Assembly (NCBI GenBank): GCA_051001455.1
Contig: JBPCNH010000004.1
Span: 124,001-188,000, forward strand
DNA from: JBPCNH01 sp051001455
Lineage (GTDB): Bacteria; Actinomycetota; CADDZG01; WHSQ01
Direction: 5' to 3'
DNA length: 64,000 nucleotides
The position numbers and the translations under genes are program-made. Below, piece by piece: positions 36,144 to 44,531 of this stretch (positions are counted from its first letter, which is position 1; every line of letters begins with the position of its first letter). The notes beneath the pieces are model-generated. The model saw only the letters and a program-made list of their open reading frames with translations. It searched no databases and had not been told where the DNA came from.

Positions 36144-37190
36144 TCAGGTCAGGGCGCTTATCAGCTCTCTGATCGCTCTGGGATAGCGGTATTGCATGCC
36201 GCCGTGGGTCCCGTCGAAGAGCTCGAAGGAGTGATCGACTCCGATCGCGTCGAGCTCCTTCGCGAACGCCTGCGCCCCGAGGTCGAGGAAGTACTCGTCG
36301 CGCGTCCCGGCGTCGACATAGATATGTCGCATACTCCGCAGATCATCGGCGTGTTGCGGGGCCATGCGCACCGGATCCCAGGCCAACCATCGCTCCCAGA
36401 CATCAGGTAGCAACCGTCCGGTGTCTATCTCGAAGGGCAGTATCGCCTTCCCCGGCTCGTCGGCAGAGGGTGAGTAGCAGGCCGCCATGGCGTAGGTATT
36501 CAGAGCATGACCGTGGAGGCCGAAGTCGAACCTCTCGGCGCTCCGCATCCGATCGAAGAAGACTTCGTAGCTGCCCTCGAACTTGTCACGCAGAGCACGC
36601 GCCGTCTGAGGGAACTCCGGCTGGTAGCAAACCTCGAACAGGGCATCTCCGGCGTGAGTAGCAAGCGCAGAGAACACATCGGGCCTGAGCATCGGCACGA
36701 CCATCGCCCCGTAACCGCCGCTCGACTTCCCGGTGATGCCCCGCCGCTCACGGTCGGGGGCGGTGGGGTAGCGCTCGTCGATGAACGGGACTACCTCATC
36801 GCAGAGGTAGTCCAGATACCGTCCGGTAGAGATCGAGTTGATGAACTGCGACCCGCCGAAGCTCGTCCACGCATCTACGAACACGACGACGGCAGGAGGA
36901 CAACCGCCCTCGAACAGGCCATCGATCCGCTCGATCATCGTCGGCTCGAAAGCACTGCGTCCGAGCCACATATCGAGCTGCCCTGTCATCCCCTGGATCA
37001 GATAGATCGAGGGGAGACGCGCGTCGTCATCTACACCCGGAGGGACGTACACGTAGAGAGGACGGCGCGCCGGATCCCCCAGCGGATTGTTCGCGAGGAC
37101 CTCCGACTCGACGGTGAGCCGGTCGAAACGTCCCTCGAGAGCGCGGTCCCACGGCGCGCCGGGAGGTCCGCCGACCTCGCGTAGTGCCAC
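36144..37190 (-). CDS. Alpha/beta-hydrolase esterase (esterase D/feruloyl-esterase-like)
   Basis: 348 residues. Beta-strand-rich N-terminus LYVYVPPGVDDDARLPSIYL near 45-64, nucleophile elbow GKSSGGYGA near 153-161 (Ser155 or 156 of GxSxG), and catalytic His in DGTHGGM near 330. The acid is probably the Asp in VDAGTRDEYF near 293-302. No signal peptide, so cytoplasmic. Substrate unknown. Start is GTG 37190, six bases after the sucD stop, without a strong ribosome site. It may be a passenger of the sucCD operon. Confidence 0.78.
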   Translation of the reverse strand: MALREVGGPPGAPWDRALEGRFDRLTVESEVLANNPLGDPARRPLYVYVPPGVDDDARLPSIYLIQGMTGQLDMWLGRSAFEPTMIERIDGLFEGGCPPAVVVFVDAWTSFGGSQFINSISTGRYLDYLCDEVVPFIDERYPTAPDRERRGITGKSSGGYGAMVVPMLRPDVFSALATHAGDALFEVCYQPEFPQTARALRDKFEGSYEVFFDRMRSAERFDFGLHGHALNTYAMAACYSPSADEPGKAILPFEIDTGRLLPDVWERWLAWDPVRMAPQHADDLRSMRHIYVDAGTRDEYFLDLGAQAFAKELDAIGVDHSFELFDGTHGGMQYRYPRAIRELISALT

Positions 37191-37196
37191 AGCTGC

Positions 37197-38075
37197 CTAC
37201 TTGGAACGCAGCTCGGCTACGAGCTTGCCGACCTCGGTGGGATTGGTCGCCACCGGATAGCCGGCCGCCTCGAACGCATCCGCCTTGGCTTGCCACGTCC
37301 CTTTGGAACCCGACACGATCGCACCGGCGTGTCCCATACGTTTGCCCGGAGGCGCCTCGCGGCCGGCGAAGTAAGCCACGATGGGCTTGGTCATGTTGGC
37401 CTTCGCCCACGCGGCGGCGCGCTCTTCGGCGTCTCCCCCGATCTCCCCTACCAGCACCACGATCTCGGTCTCGTCATCGGCCTCGAACTTCTCGAGCACA
37501 TCGATGAAGTCGGAGCCGGGGATCGGATCGCCGCCGATCCCGACGCACGTCGACTGACCGAGCCCGAGCTGGGTCAACTCGTGCACGATCTGATAGACCA
37601 GGGTCCCCGAGCGAGAAACGAGACCAACCGGTCCCGGCGAGCAGATCTCGCCGGGGATGATGCCGACGTTGGCCTTCCCGGGAGAGATCACGCCCGGACA
37701 GTTAGGGCCGATCAAGGTCACCTTGCGGTCCCCCCGCTCTAGGTACGAGACCACGCGCGCCATGTCCATCGCGGGGATGTGCTCCGTGATGGCGATGACG
37801 GTATCGATGCCGGCGTCGTACGACTCGAGCGCGGCGTCCGCGGCGAAACGAGCCGGAACGAAGATCATCGAGCAGTTCGCGCCGGTGGCCTCAACCGCCG
37901 CGGCCACCGTGTCGAAGATCGGGGTCCCGTTGTGATCGGTCCCTCCCTTGCCGGGAGTGACCCCCGCAACGAGGTTCGTGCCGTATTCCTTGTTCCGTCC
38001 GGCGTGGAAGGAACCTTCGCTACCGGTTAGTCCTTGGACGAGCAGCTTCGTGTTCTCGTCGATGACGATCGCCAT
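37197..38075 (-). CDS. sucD: Succinyl-CoA synthetase alpha subunit
   Basis: With SucC, converts succinyl-CoA to succinate with NTP formation. 292 residues. CoA-binding LLVQGLTGSEGSFHA near 11-25, IGPNCPGVISPGK near 122, SRSGTLVYQ near 154 and the phospho-histidine loop GHAGAIVSG near 246-254. ATG 38075 lies 3 bp after the sucC stop, so translation is coupled. The gene after it is the esterase. Confidence 0.96.
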   Translation of the reverse strand: MAIVIDENTKLLVQGLTGSEGSFHAGRNKEYGTNLVAGVTPGKGGTDHNGTPIFDTVAAAVEATGANCSMIFVPARFAADAALESYDAGIDTVIAITEHIPAMDMARVVSYLERGDRKVTLIGPNCPGVISPGKANVGIIPGEICSPGPVGLVSRSGTLVYQIVHELTQLGLGQSTCVGIGGDPIPGSDFIDVLEKFEADDETEIVVLVGEIGGDAEERAAAWAKANMTKPIVAYFAGREAPPGKRMGHAGAIVSGSKGTWQAKADAFEAAGYPVATNPTEVGKLVAELRSK

Positions 38076-38078
38076 ATC

Positions 38079-39314
38079 TCAAGCACCTTCCTTCGCGAGG
38101 TCCACGGCCATCTGCGCCGCGCCGAGCATGGTGTCGGCAGCTCGCAGCATCGGATGGGGAGCGTCCGCCAGCATCTTCCGACCTTGCTCGGCGTTGGTGC
38201 CGTCGAGTCGCACGACGATCGGCACCTTCACGTCTAGAACCTTCAGAGCATCGAGGACACCCTCGGCCACCAGGTCGCAGCGGGTGATGCCACCGAAGAT
38301 GTTGATGAAGATGCTCTTCACCTCGGGGTTCCCGGTGATGACCTTCAACGCGTTCGATAGGACCTCGGCGTTCGCGCCGCCCCCCACGTCGAGGAAGTTG
38401 GCTGCAGACCCGCCTGCATCTTTGACGACGTCGAGCGTGGACATCACGAGCCCGGCACCGTTGCCGATGATGCCGACGTCGCCGTCCAGCTTGATGAGCG
38501 TCAGGCCCAGCTCTTTCGCCTCGCGCTCCTGCTCGGGCACCTCGTGGGCATATCTCAGCTCATCGAAGAACGGGTGGCGGTAACCCGCCGAGTCGTCGAG
38601 GATCACCTTCGCATCGAGCGCAACGACTGCTCCGTCACCGGTCAAAACGAGTGGATTGATCTCGATCTGAGAGGAGTCGAGCTCGACGAACGCCCGGTAG
38701 ATCTTAGGCAGGATGGCCAGCGTCCCCTTGCGCGCTTCCGCGGGGATATTGCCGCCGAAAACGAGCCGGCGGGCGTGGAAATCGGAGAGACCGAGCAACG
38801 GATCGATCGATATCTTGGCGATCTTCTCGGGCGAATCCTCATTGACCGCCTCGATGTCCATACCGCCTTCGGAGGAAACGATCGCGAGGAAATCCCGGTT
38901 GGTGCGATCTAGAACGAACGAGCAGTAGTACTCATCCACGATCTCACCCGCTCGCTCGACGAGCACCCGTTTGGCCCGCAACGGTGTCGTCCGCTCCCAC
39001 CGTTCGCGCTCCGCATCCGGCAGCGTCTCACCGGAATCGACACGCTGTTTGAGCTCGAAACCCTCCTGATCGTAGAAATCGATATCCAGGATCTCGGCTG
39101 CTGCTGCGGCGGCTTCATCGGGTGAGCTCACGAGCTTCACGCCGCCTTGCTTACCGCGCCCACCCACCTGCACCTGCGCCTTGACGACGACCTTCCCTCC
39201 CAGGAACTTCGCCGCCTCGGCCGCCTCATCGGGGCTCTGAGCAACGCGTCCCTCGGGGATCGGGACCTCGAACTTCCTCAGAAGCTCTTTCCCCTGGTAC
39301 TCGAAAAGGTCCAC
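38079..39314 (-). CDS. sucC: Succinyl-CoA synthetase beta subunit
   Basis: 411 residues with the ATP-grasp fold. MDLFEYQGKELLRKFEVPIP at the N-terminus, KAQVQVGGRGKQGGVKL near 46 (nucleotide loop), and the C-terminal ligase domain with IFINIFGGITRCDLVAEGV near 325. It is 20-25 residues longer than E. coli SucC because of an insert around 95-125. Start is GTG 39314 with AGGAGG four bases upstream. First gene of sucC-sucD. The B12-binding mutase subunit lies 52 bp upstream in the same direction, linking propionate breakdown with this step. Confidence 0.95.
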   Translation of the reverse strand: MDLFEYQGKELLRKFEVPIPEGRVAQSPDEAAEAAKFLGGKVVVKAQVQVGGRGKQGGVKLVSSPDEAAAAAAEILDIDFYDQEGFELKQRVDSGETLPDAERERWERTTPLRAKRVLVERAGEIVDEYYCSFVLDRTNRDFLAIVSSEGGMDIEAVNEDSPEKIAKISIDPLLGLSDFHARRLVFGGNIPAEARKGTLAILPKIYRAFVELDSSQIEINPLVLTGDGAVVALDAKVILDDSAGYRHPFFDELRYAHEVPEQEREAKELGLTLIKLDGDVGIIGNGAGLVMSTLDVVKDAGGSAANFLDVGGGANAEVLSNALKVITGNPEVKSIFINIFGGITRCDLVAEGVLDALKVLDVKVPIVVRLDGTNAEQGRKMLADAPHPMLRAADTMLGAAQMAVDLAKEGA

Positions 39315-39366
39315 CGTGCCTCCTATCTAGATATCTGCCAGGGGATAGAGCGACGGTGACCCGCGA

Positions 39367-39786
39367 CTACTCCCCCGAGCTCTTAGAGCTCTCTGCTATG
39401 TGCTCGTTCACCCACTCGACGATGGCCGTCGTCGTCGCTCCGGGCGTGAAGATCTCGGCGATGCCCGCTTCCTTCAGCTTGCTGATGTCCGCCTCCGGGA
39501 TGATCCCACCACCGAATACCGAGATGTCCTCTGCGCCCTGCTCCTTCAGGAGCTCCACGACCCGGGGAAAGAGGGTCATGTGCGCGCCGGAGAGACACGA
39601 CATCCCTACCGCGTCCACGTCCTCCTGCACCGCAGCGGTGGCGATCTGTTCGGGTGTCTGATGGAGTCCCGTGTAGATCACCTCGACGCCGGCGTCGCGC
39701 AGCGCACGCGCTACGACCTTGATGCCGCGGTCATGCCCGTCGAGGCCGGGCTTGGCCACGAGGATGCGAGGTCTTCCAGAAGGCAC
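39367..39786 (-). CDS. Methylmalonyl-CoA mutase small (B12-binding) subunit
   Basis: 139 residues, only the cobalamin-binding Rossmann domain. The base-off motif DGHDRG at 16-21 puts His18 as the lower cobalt ligand, SCLSGAHMT near 82 and FGGGIIPEAD near 107 complete the B12 pocket. It pairs with the large chain encoded at 7974-9551, which lacks this domain. Start is GTG 39786 with AAGGAG about ten bases upstream. It lies upstream of sucC in the same direction, so the subunit is placed with the enzyme that uses the product. Confidence 0.93.
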   Translation of the reverse strand: MPSGRPRILVAKPGLDGHDRGIKVVARALRDAGVEVIYTGLHQTPEQIATAAVQEDVDAVGMSCLSGAHMTLFPRVVELLKEQGAEDISVFGGGIIPEADISKLKEAGIAEIFTPGATTTAIVEWVNEHIAESSKSSGE

Positions 39787-39929
39787 GTTGAAGCCGCTCC
39801 TTGTTCATCGCGGGTTACGGTTGACCCCTGTCTAGAGCTGCGCATGGCTCTCGACCACCCGCCCCCCAGGGTGTTTGCCGGGGGTGCTCTGCCACAGGTT
39901 CAGGAGACCGAGATTAGCAGGTACACGGC

Positions 39930-41375
39930 ATGACCAACCGACCGGAAAACGCGATGAACTCGCTGGTTCTCGTCGACGACGGCAGCTGGGAGCCGCTAGC
40001 AGACGGCTTGCAGTCGGCCGACCCCCTCGACTTCCCGGGCTACGAAACCGCCCTGCGACAAGCCCGGCACCGGGAATCCGTGGTGGCAGGGCCCGGGCTG
40101 GCGGGAGGCGCCCCGGTCGAGTACGCCCGCTTCGATTTCGGCGCATTCGGGGGATCGATGGGTGAGGTCGCAGGCGAGAGGCTGGCACGTTCGATGGAGC
40201 GGGCCGCCGAGAGAGGGGTCCCCTTCCTTTTGCACACCGCCACCGGCGGTGCTCGCATGCAGGAAGGTATGCGGTCGTTGATCCAGATGACGAAGGTGGT
40301 CGTGGCGCGCCGTCGCCTGACCGACGCCCATCAACCCTTCATCGCCTATCTGGGGCATCCCACAACAGGAGGGGTCCTGGCGAGCCTTGCCGGCCTCGCG
40401 GACGTCACCCTCGCCGAAGCCGGAGCGACGGTTGGATTCGCCGGCCCACGTGTAGCCGAGCGCTTCACCGGCGTACGAGTGGACCCTAGCTCTCATAGGG
40501 CGGAATCGGCTCTCTGGCATGGCCTGGTGGATGAAGTGGTGAACCCATCCGAAGCGGCCGATGCGATCGCCTGGATCGTGGCGACCCTCGCTCCCGATGA
40601 CCCACAACCCGCATCCGAGCCTCCAGCCGCGCAGCCCGACGAGGCGGTGGACGCGTGGGTGATGGTCGAGCGAGCGCGCTCGCCCGAACGGCCTGCAGCG
40701 CACGAGTTACTCCTCGGATGCACCGAGCAGATGGTGGTCCTGCGCGGAGACAGGGCAGGCGGGGACGATCCGGCCATAGACACGGCCATCGCGAGGATCG
40801 CGGGCCGGCGCGCCGTGGTGATCGCTCTGGACCGAGAGCGAGCGCCCACTCCGTCCGCCTACCGCAAGGCGCGACGAGCCCTCAGAGTGGCCGAAGGTCT
40901 CGGCATCCCGGTCGTCACACTGATCGATACGCGCGGCGCCGACCCGTCCGAAGACTCCGAATCCGATGGGATCGCATGGGCGATCGCAGAGACCTTCGCC
41001 GCGATGCTGTCGCTGAGCGTTCCATCAGTCGCGATCGTGACGGGGGAAGGCGGAAGCGGCGGCGCGCTGGCGCTGGCGCTCGCAGACCATCTCGTGGCCT
41101 ACGAGCACGCTATCTTCTCGGTCATCGGACCCGAGCTGGCGGCAGAGATCTTGTGGAAGGACCCCACGAGAGCTCCGGAAGCAGCGCGTTCTTTGCGTCT
41201 CACTGCCTATGACCTGCTGCGGTTGGGGATCGCCGACGTTCTCGTAGCCGAACCGCTCGATGCCGATTCCGTAAGGCAGACCATCGCCTATCATCTCGCC
41301 CGACTCTCGAACGGTGGCGAGGGATGGCCGCCCGAACGCCGCAACGACAGGTGGAGGTTCAGCTTTGGCGACTGA
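39930..41375 (+). CDS. Fused AccD/AccA-like carboxyltransferase
   Basis: 481 residues. The N-terminal half (about 60-215) resembles AccD: FGAFGGSMGEVAGERLAR and HTATGGARMQEGMRSLIQM, with oxyanion-type glycines. The C-terminal half (about 235-470) resembles AccA: KARRALRVAEGLGIPVVTLIDT and VTGEGGSGGALALALADH, then SVIGPELAAEILWKDP. The AccD zinc ribbon (four Cys) is absent. A single-chain carboxyltransferase of this sort presumably makes malonyl-CoA with the biotinylated alpha chain from 5562. ATG 39930. It overlaps the cyclophilin start by 11 bp. Confidence 0.85.
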   Translation: MTNRPENAMNSLVLVDDGSWEPLADGLQSADPLDFPGYETALRQARHRESVVAGPGLAGGAPVEYARFDFGAFGGSMGEVAGERLARSMERAAERGVPFLLHTATGGARMQEGMRSLIQMTKVVVARRRLTDAHQPFIAYLGHPTTGGVLASLAGLADVTLAEAGATVGFAGPRVAERFTGVRVDPSSHRAESALWHGLVDEVVNPSEAADAIAWIVATLAPDDPQPASEPPAAQPDEAVDAWVMVERARSPERPAAHELLLGCTEQMVVLRGDRAGGDDPAIDTAIARIAGRRAVVIALDRERAPTPSAYRKARRALRVAEGLGIPVVTLIDTRGADPSEDSESDGIAWAIAETFAAMLSLSVPSVAIVTGEGGSGGALALALADHLVAYEHAIFSVIGPELAAEILWKDPTRAPEAARSLRLTAYDLLRLGIADVLVAEPLDADSVRQTIAYHLARLSNGGEGWPPERRNDRWRFSFGD

Positions 41376-42270
41376 GAAACGCGCCCGCAAGAAGGAAGCA
41401 CGCGACGCAGCCCTGGCGGCACGGGATACGGAGCGACGCCGGCGACGTAACGCTCGCCTGGGCGGCCTCGGCCTCGTTCTCGCCCTGATCGTGGGGCTGG
41501 CGCTATTCACGGGCAACGATGAAGGAACGACGCCGCGGTCACAACCGGGTGACGAGGAAGAGGCTGCCGAAGGCACCGCGGAGCCCGGCTCGGACGACGG
41601 CGCCATCGCTTGCAACGGGGAAGATCCTCCCGAGGCCGACCCCCAGCAGTACGACTCGCCTCCAGACCTCGAGTTAGACGAAGGTGTCGATTACAGAGCC
41701 ATCGTGGAGACCTCGTGCGGGACTATCGAGATGGACCTCCTCGAGGAGAAAGCGCCGAAGAGCGTCGCCAACTTCGTCTTCCTTGCCCAGGAGGGGTACT
41801 ACGACGGATTGATCTGGCACCGGGTAGAGCAGAACGCCGTCATCCAGACCGGCGATCCCGACGGGCAGAACGGCACGCCCCCGGACGATCCCGGTTATTC
41901 GATCGAGGACGAGTTCCCCGAGCAGTCGACCGAGTACGTCTACGGGGTCATCGGCATGGCGAACCGAGGACCCGGGACGACGGGCAGCCAGTGGTTCGTC
42001 GTGGTGCACGATCCCCCGCCGGGAAGCTGCGACGCCGAAGGCGCTCCCATCGAGGCCGATGAGCTCGAGACTTTGGACGACGACGAGCGTTTCTCCTGCC
42101 CTGCGGGCTACCAACCCCTGTATTCGATCTTCGCCGAAGTAGACCCGGGTTCATACGAGACCCTCGAGACCATCGCAGCGCTCGAGACACAGGGAGGCAA
42201 CGACCCGGTCGAGGCCGTGAAGCCGGTGGAGACCGTCTATATCGAATCGATAGAGATCGCGGAGAAGTAA
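41365..42270 (+). CDS. Membrane-anchored cyclophilin-type peptidyl-prolyl isomerase
   Basis: 301 residues. Lys/Arg-rich N-terminus (1-28), one membrane helix (about 32-49), an acidic linker (50-95), then a cyclophilin domain. FVFLAQEGYYDGLIWHRVEQNAVIQTGDP near 135-165 holds the catalytic Arg (HRV), and ANRGPGTTGSQWFVVV near 195-210 is the second signature. An insert with two Cys (about 218-247) may form an extracytoplasmic disulfide. It probably assists folding of secreted proteins. Start TTG 41365 has GGAGG seven bases upstream, which settles it over 41314. It overlaps the carboxyltransferase stop. Confidence 0.88.
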   Translation: MATEKRARKKEARDAALAARDTERRRRRNARLGGLGLVLALIVGLALFTGNDEGTTPRSQPGDEEEAAEGTAEPGSDDGAIACNGEDPPEADPQQYDSPPDLELDEGVDYRAIVETSCGTIEMDLLEEKAPKSVANFVFLAQEGYYDGLIWHRVEQNAVIQTGDPDGQNGTPPDDPGYSIEDEFPEQSTEYVYGVIGMANRGPGTTGSQWFVVVHDPPPGSCDAEGAPIEADELETLDDDERFSCPAGYQPLYSIFAEVDPGSYETLETIAALETQGGNDPVEAVKPVETVYIESIEIAEK

Positions 42271-42356
42271 GCGCGGAGGACTACGCCAGCAGCGACGCTT
42301 CGGGTGCCCCCCCTTCCAGCTGTACCCCGTCGAACCCCCGGCCGAAACGGTGTCGC

Positions 42357-44531
42357 TTAGAGGGGCTTGATAGGAGCCAGAGAGAGGTCCAAGCGCTTCT
42401 CACCTGCCGTAGAGAAGTTGATCGTGGCCTCGACCCCGACGACCGAGCGTGCGATGTCGACGATGGTCCCCCGGCCCCACTTGGAATGCTCCACCTCTTG
42501 GCCGACCTTGAAGGTGGTCGGGTCGTTCGTCTCCCGTACCGATCCGGGGCGCGCCGTACGCCCGCCGAGCGCGGAGCCGGCGCGCCCTTTCGCCTCGCCC
42601 GCCATCGAGACCAGGCTCTCCGGGATCTCTTTCAGGAACCTCGAAGAGGGGTTGTAATTGAGGTTCCCCCACAGGCTCCGGCTCCAGGCGTTGACGAGAT
42701 ACAGGCGTTCCTTCGCTCGGGTGATACCGACGTAGCAGAGACGCCGTTCCTCCTCCATCTGCTCGGAGTCCCCCAGCGAGCGGATGTGCGGAAACACCCC
42801 CTCTTCGACACCGAGGATGAAGACAACCGGATACTCGAGCCCTTTGGCGTTGTGGAGGGTCATCAAGGTCACCCCTGCTTCCTCGCCCTCGGTAACGTCG
42901 GTATCGGTGACGAGCGCGAGGCGCTCGAGGAAACCGGTAAGCCCTTCGGCGTCGCCGGACCCGTCGTACTCCGCGGCAACACCGGCAAGCTCGCGCAGGT
43001 TCTCCTGCCGGGACAAAGACTCGAAACTGCGATCGCTACGCAGTTCGTCCATCAGACCGGTGATCTCCCATGTCCGCTCGACCACGTCGGCCACGCTTCC
43101 TCCCTCAGCTGCCGACGTGCGGATCTGCGCGAAGAGCCGGGACACCTCGAGCGCGCTGCCGACCGCGCGCTTGCCGAGGCCGGGAACCTCTTCTGCTCTC
43201 TCGAACGCTATCCCTAGGTCCACGTTCTCCTTCCGCGCGAAATCTAGGATCCTAGCCATCGAGGTATCACCGATCCCCCGTTTCGGCGTTTGCGCCGCGC
43301 GAGCGACGGCCACCTCATCGGAAGGGTTCATGGCAGCGCGCAGCCAGGCGAGAAGATCCTTCACCTCCTTGCGCTCGTAGAAACGTACGCCACCGATGAC
43401 TTTGTAAGGAAGCTCTTCGCGCGCGAAGATCTCTTCCACCACCCGCGACTGAGCATTCGTGCGATAGAAGATGGCCATATCCGCCAGCGCATATCCACGG
43501 TGTCGCAACCGATCTATCTCGCCTGCTACCCATGTGGCTTCATCATGTTCGTTCTGAGCGTGATACCGAGTGATCAGCTCGCCCGCAGCAGATTCCGTCC
43601 ACAGTGCCTTCGGCTTTCGCATCAGGTTGTTCTGGATGACTGCGTTGGCCGCATCAAGGATCGTCTGGGTAGAGCGATAATTCTGCTCGAGGGTCATCAC
43701 CCGTGCGTCTGGCCAGTCACGCTCGAAATCCAAGAGGTTCTTGATGGTCGCCCCGCGGAACGCATAGATACCCTGGTCCGCGTCTCCGACGACGAACATG
43801 TTGCGCCATCTCCCTGCGAAGGCCGTCGCGAGCCGGGACTGAGCGTGATTCGTATCTTGGAATTCGTCCACCATGACGTGCGTGAAGCGCTCCTGGTACA
43901 TCTTCAACGCATCGGGGAAGCGGTCGAACACTTCCACCGTCCTCATGATGAGATCGTCGAAATCCATCGCCGAGGCGATCGTCAGCCGGCGTTGATACTC
44001 CGTATAGATCTTGGCGATCGTCTTCTCGTAAGGGTTCGAAGCGAAGTCACTGTAGAGGCCTGCATCGGTCAAGCGGTTCTTGGCATCGGAGATAGCGGCC
44101 TGCACGCCGCGCGGGGGCATGCGCTTCGGATCGACGTTCAACTCCTTCATCACGGCCTTGATGAGGCGGGCGGAATCCGATGCGTCGTAGATGGAGAAAG
44201 ACGAACGGATATCGAGCCGCGGGGCCTCGCGACGGAGGATCCTCACGCAGGCCGAGTGGAACGTGGAGATCCACATGCGTTCCGCCACCGCCCCGACGAG
44301 TTCGACGACGCGCTTCTTCATCTCATCTGCCGCTTTGTTGGTGAAGGTGATGGCGATGATCGAATGTGGGGAAACGCCGTTCTGGATCAGATAGGCGATC
44401 CGGTACGTGAGCACTCGCGTCTTGCCGGAACCAGCCCCCGCGACCACGAGAGCAGGTCCATCGGCATGCTGCACGGCCTCTCGCTGGACGGGATTGAGGT
44501 CTTGGAGAAGATCGCGTTCCATGGGCCCCAT
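42357..44531 (-). CDS. ATP-dependent DNA helicase UvrD/PcrA
   Basis: 3'-5' helicase of repair and replication, SF1A. 724 residues. Q-motif LNPVQREAV, Walker A VVAGAGSGKTRVL, Ia ITFTNKAADEMKKRV, Walker B VMVDEFQDTNHAQ, motif III VGDADQGIYAFRGA, motif IV EQNYRST, V VTLMTLHNAKGLEYPVVFI and VI EERRLCYVGITRAKERLYL, all in order. The C-terminal KVGQEVEHSKWGRGTIVDI is the PcrA tail that binds RNA polymerase. Start ATG 44531 shares an A with the flippase stop (TAATG). An ATG three codons on (44522) is equally possible. The longer frame to 45104 overlaps the flippase and is not used. Confidence 0.94.
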   Translation of the reverse strand: MGPMERDLLQDLNPVQREAVQHADGPALVVAGAGSGKTRVLTYRIAYLIQNGVSPHSIIAITFTNKAADEMKKRVVELVGAVAERMWISTFHSACVRILRREAPRLDIRSSFSIYDASDSARLIKAVMKELNVDPKRMPPRGVQAAISDAKNRLTDAGLYSDFASNPYEKTIAKIYTEYQRRLTIASAMDFDDLIMRTVEVFDRFPDALKMYQERFTHVMVDEFQDTNHAQSRLATAFAGRWRNMFVVGDADQGIYAFRGATIKNLLDFERDWPDARVMTLEQNYRSTQTILDAANAVIQNNLMRKPKALWTESAAGELITRYHAQNEHDEATWVAGEIDRLRHRGYALADMAIFYRTNAQSRVVEEIFAREELPYKVIGGVRFYERKEVKDLLAWLRAAMNPSDEVAVARAAQTPKRGIGDTSMARILDFARKENVDLGIAFERAEEVPGLGKRAVGSALEVSRLFAQIRTSAAEGGSVADVVERTWEITGLMDELRSDRSFESLSRQENLRELAGVAAEYDGSGDAEGLTGFLERLALVTDTDVTEGEEAGVTLMTLHNAKGLEYPVVFILGVEEGVFPHIRSLGDSEQMEEERRLCYVGITRAKERLYLVNAWSRSLWGNLNYNPSSRFLKEIPESLVSMAGEAKGRAGSALGGRTARPGSVRETNDPTTFKVGQEVEHSKWGRGTIVDIARSVVGVEATINFSTAGEKRLDLSLAPIKPL

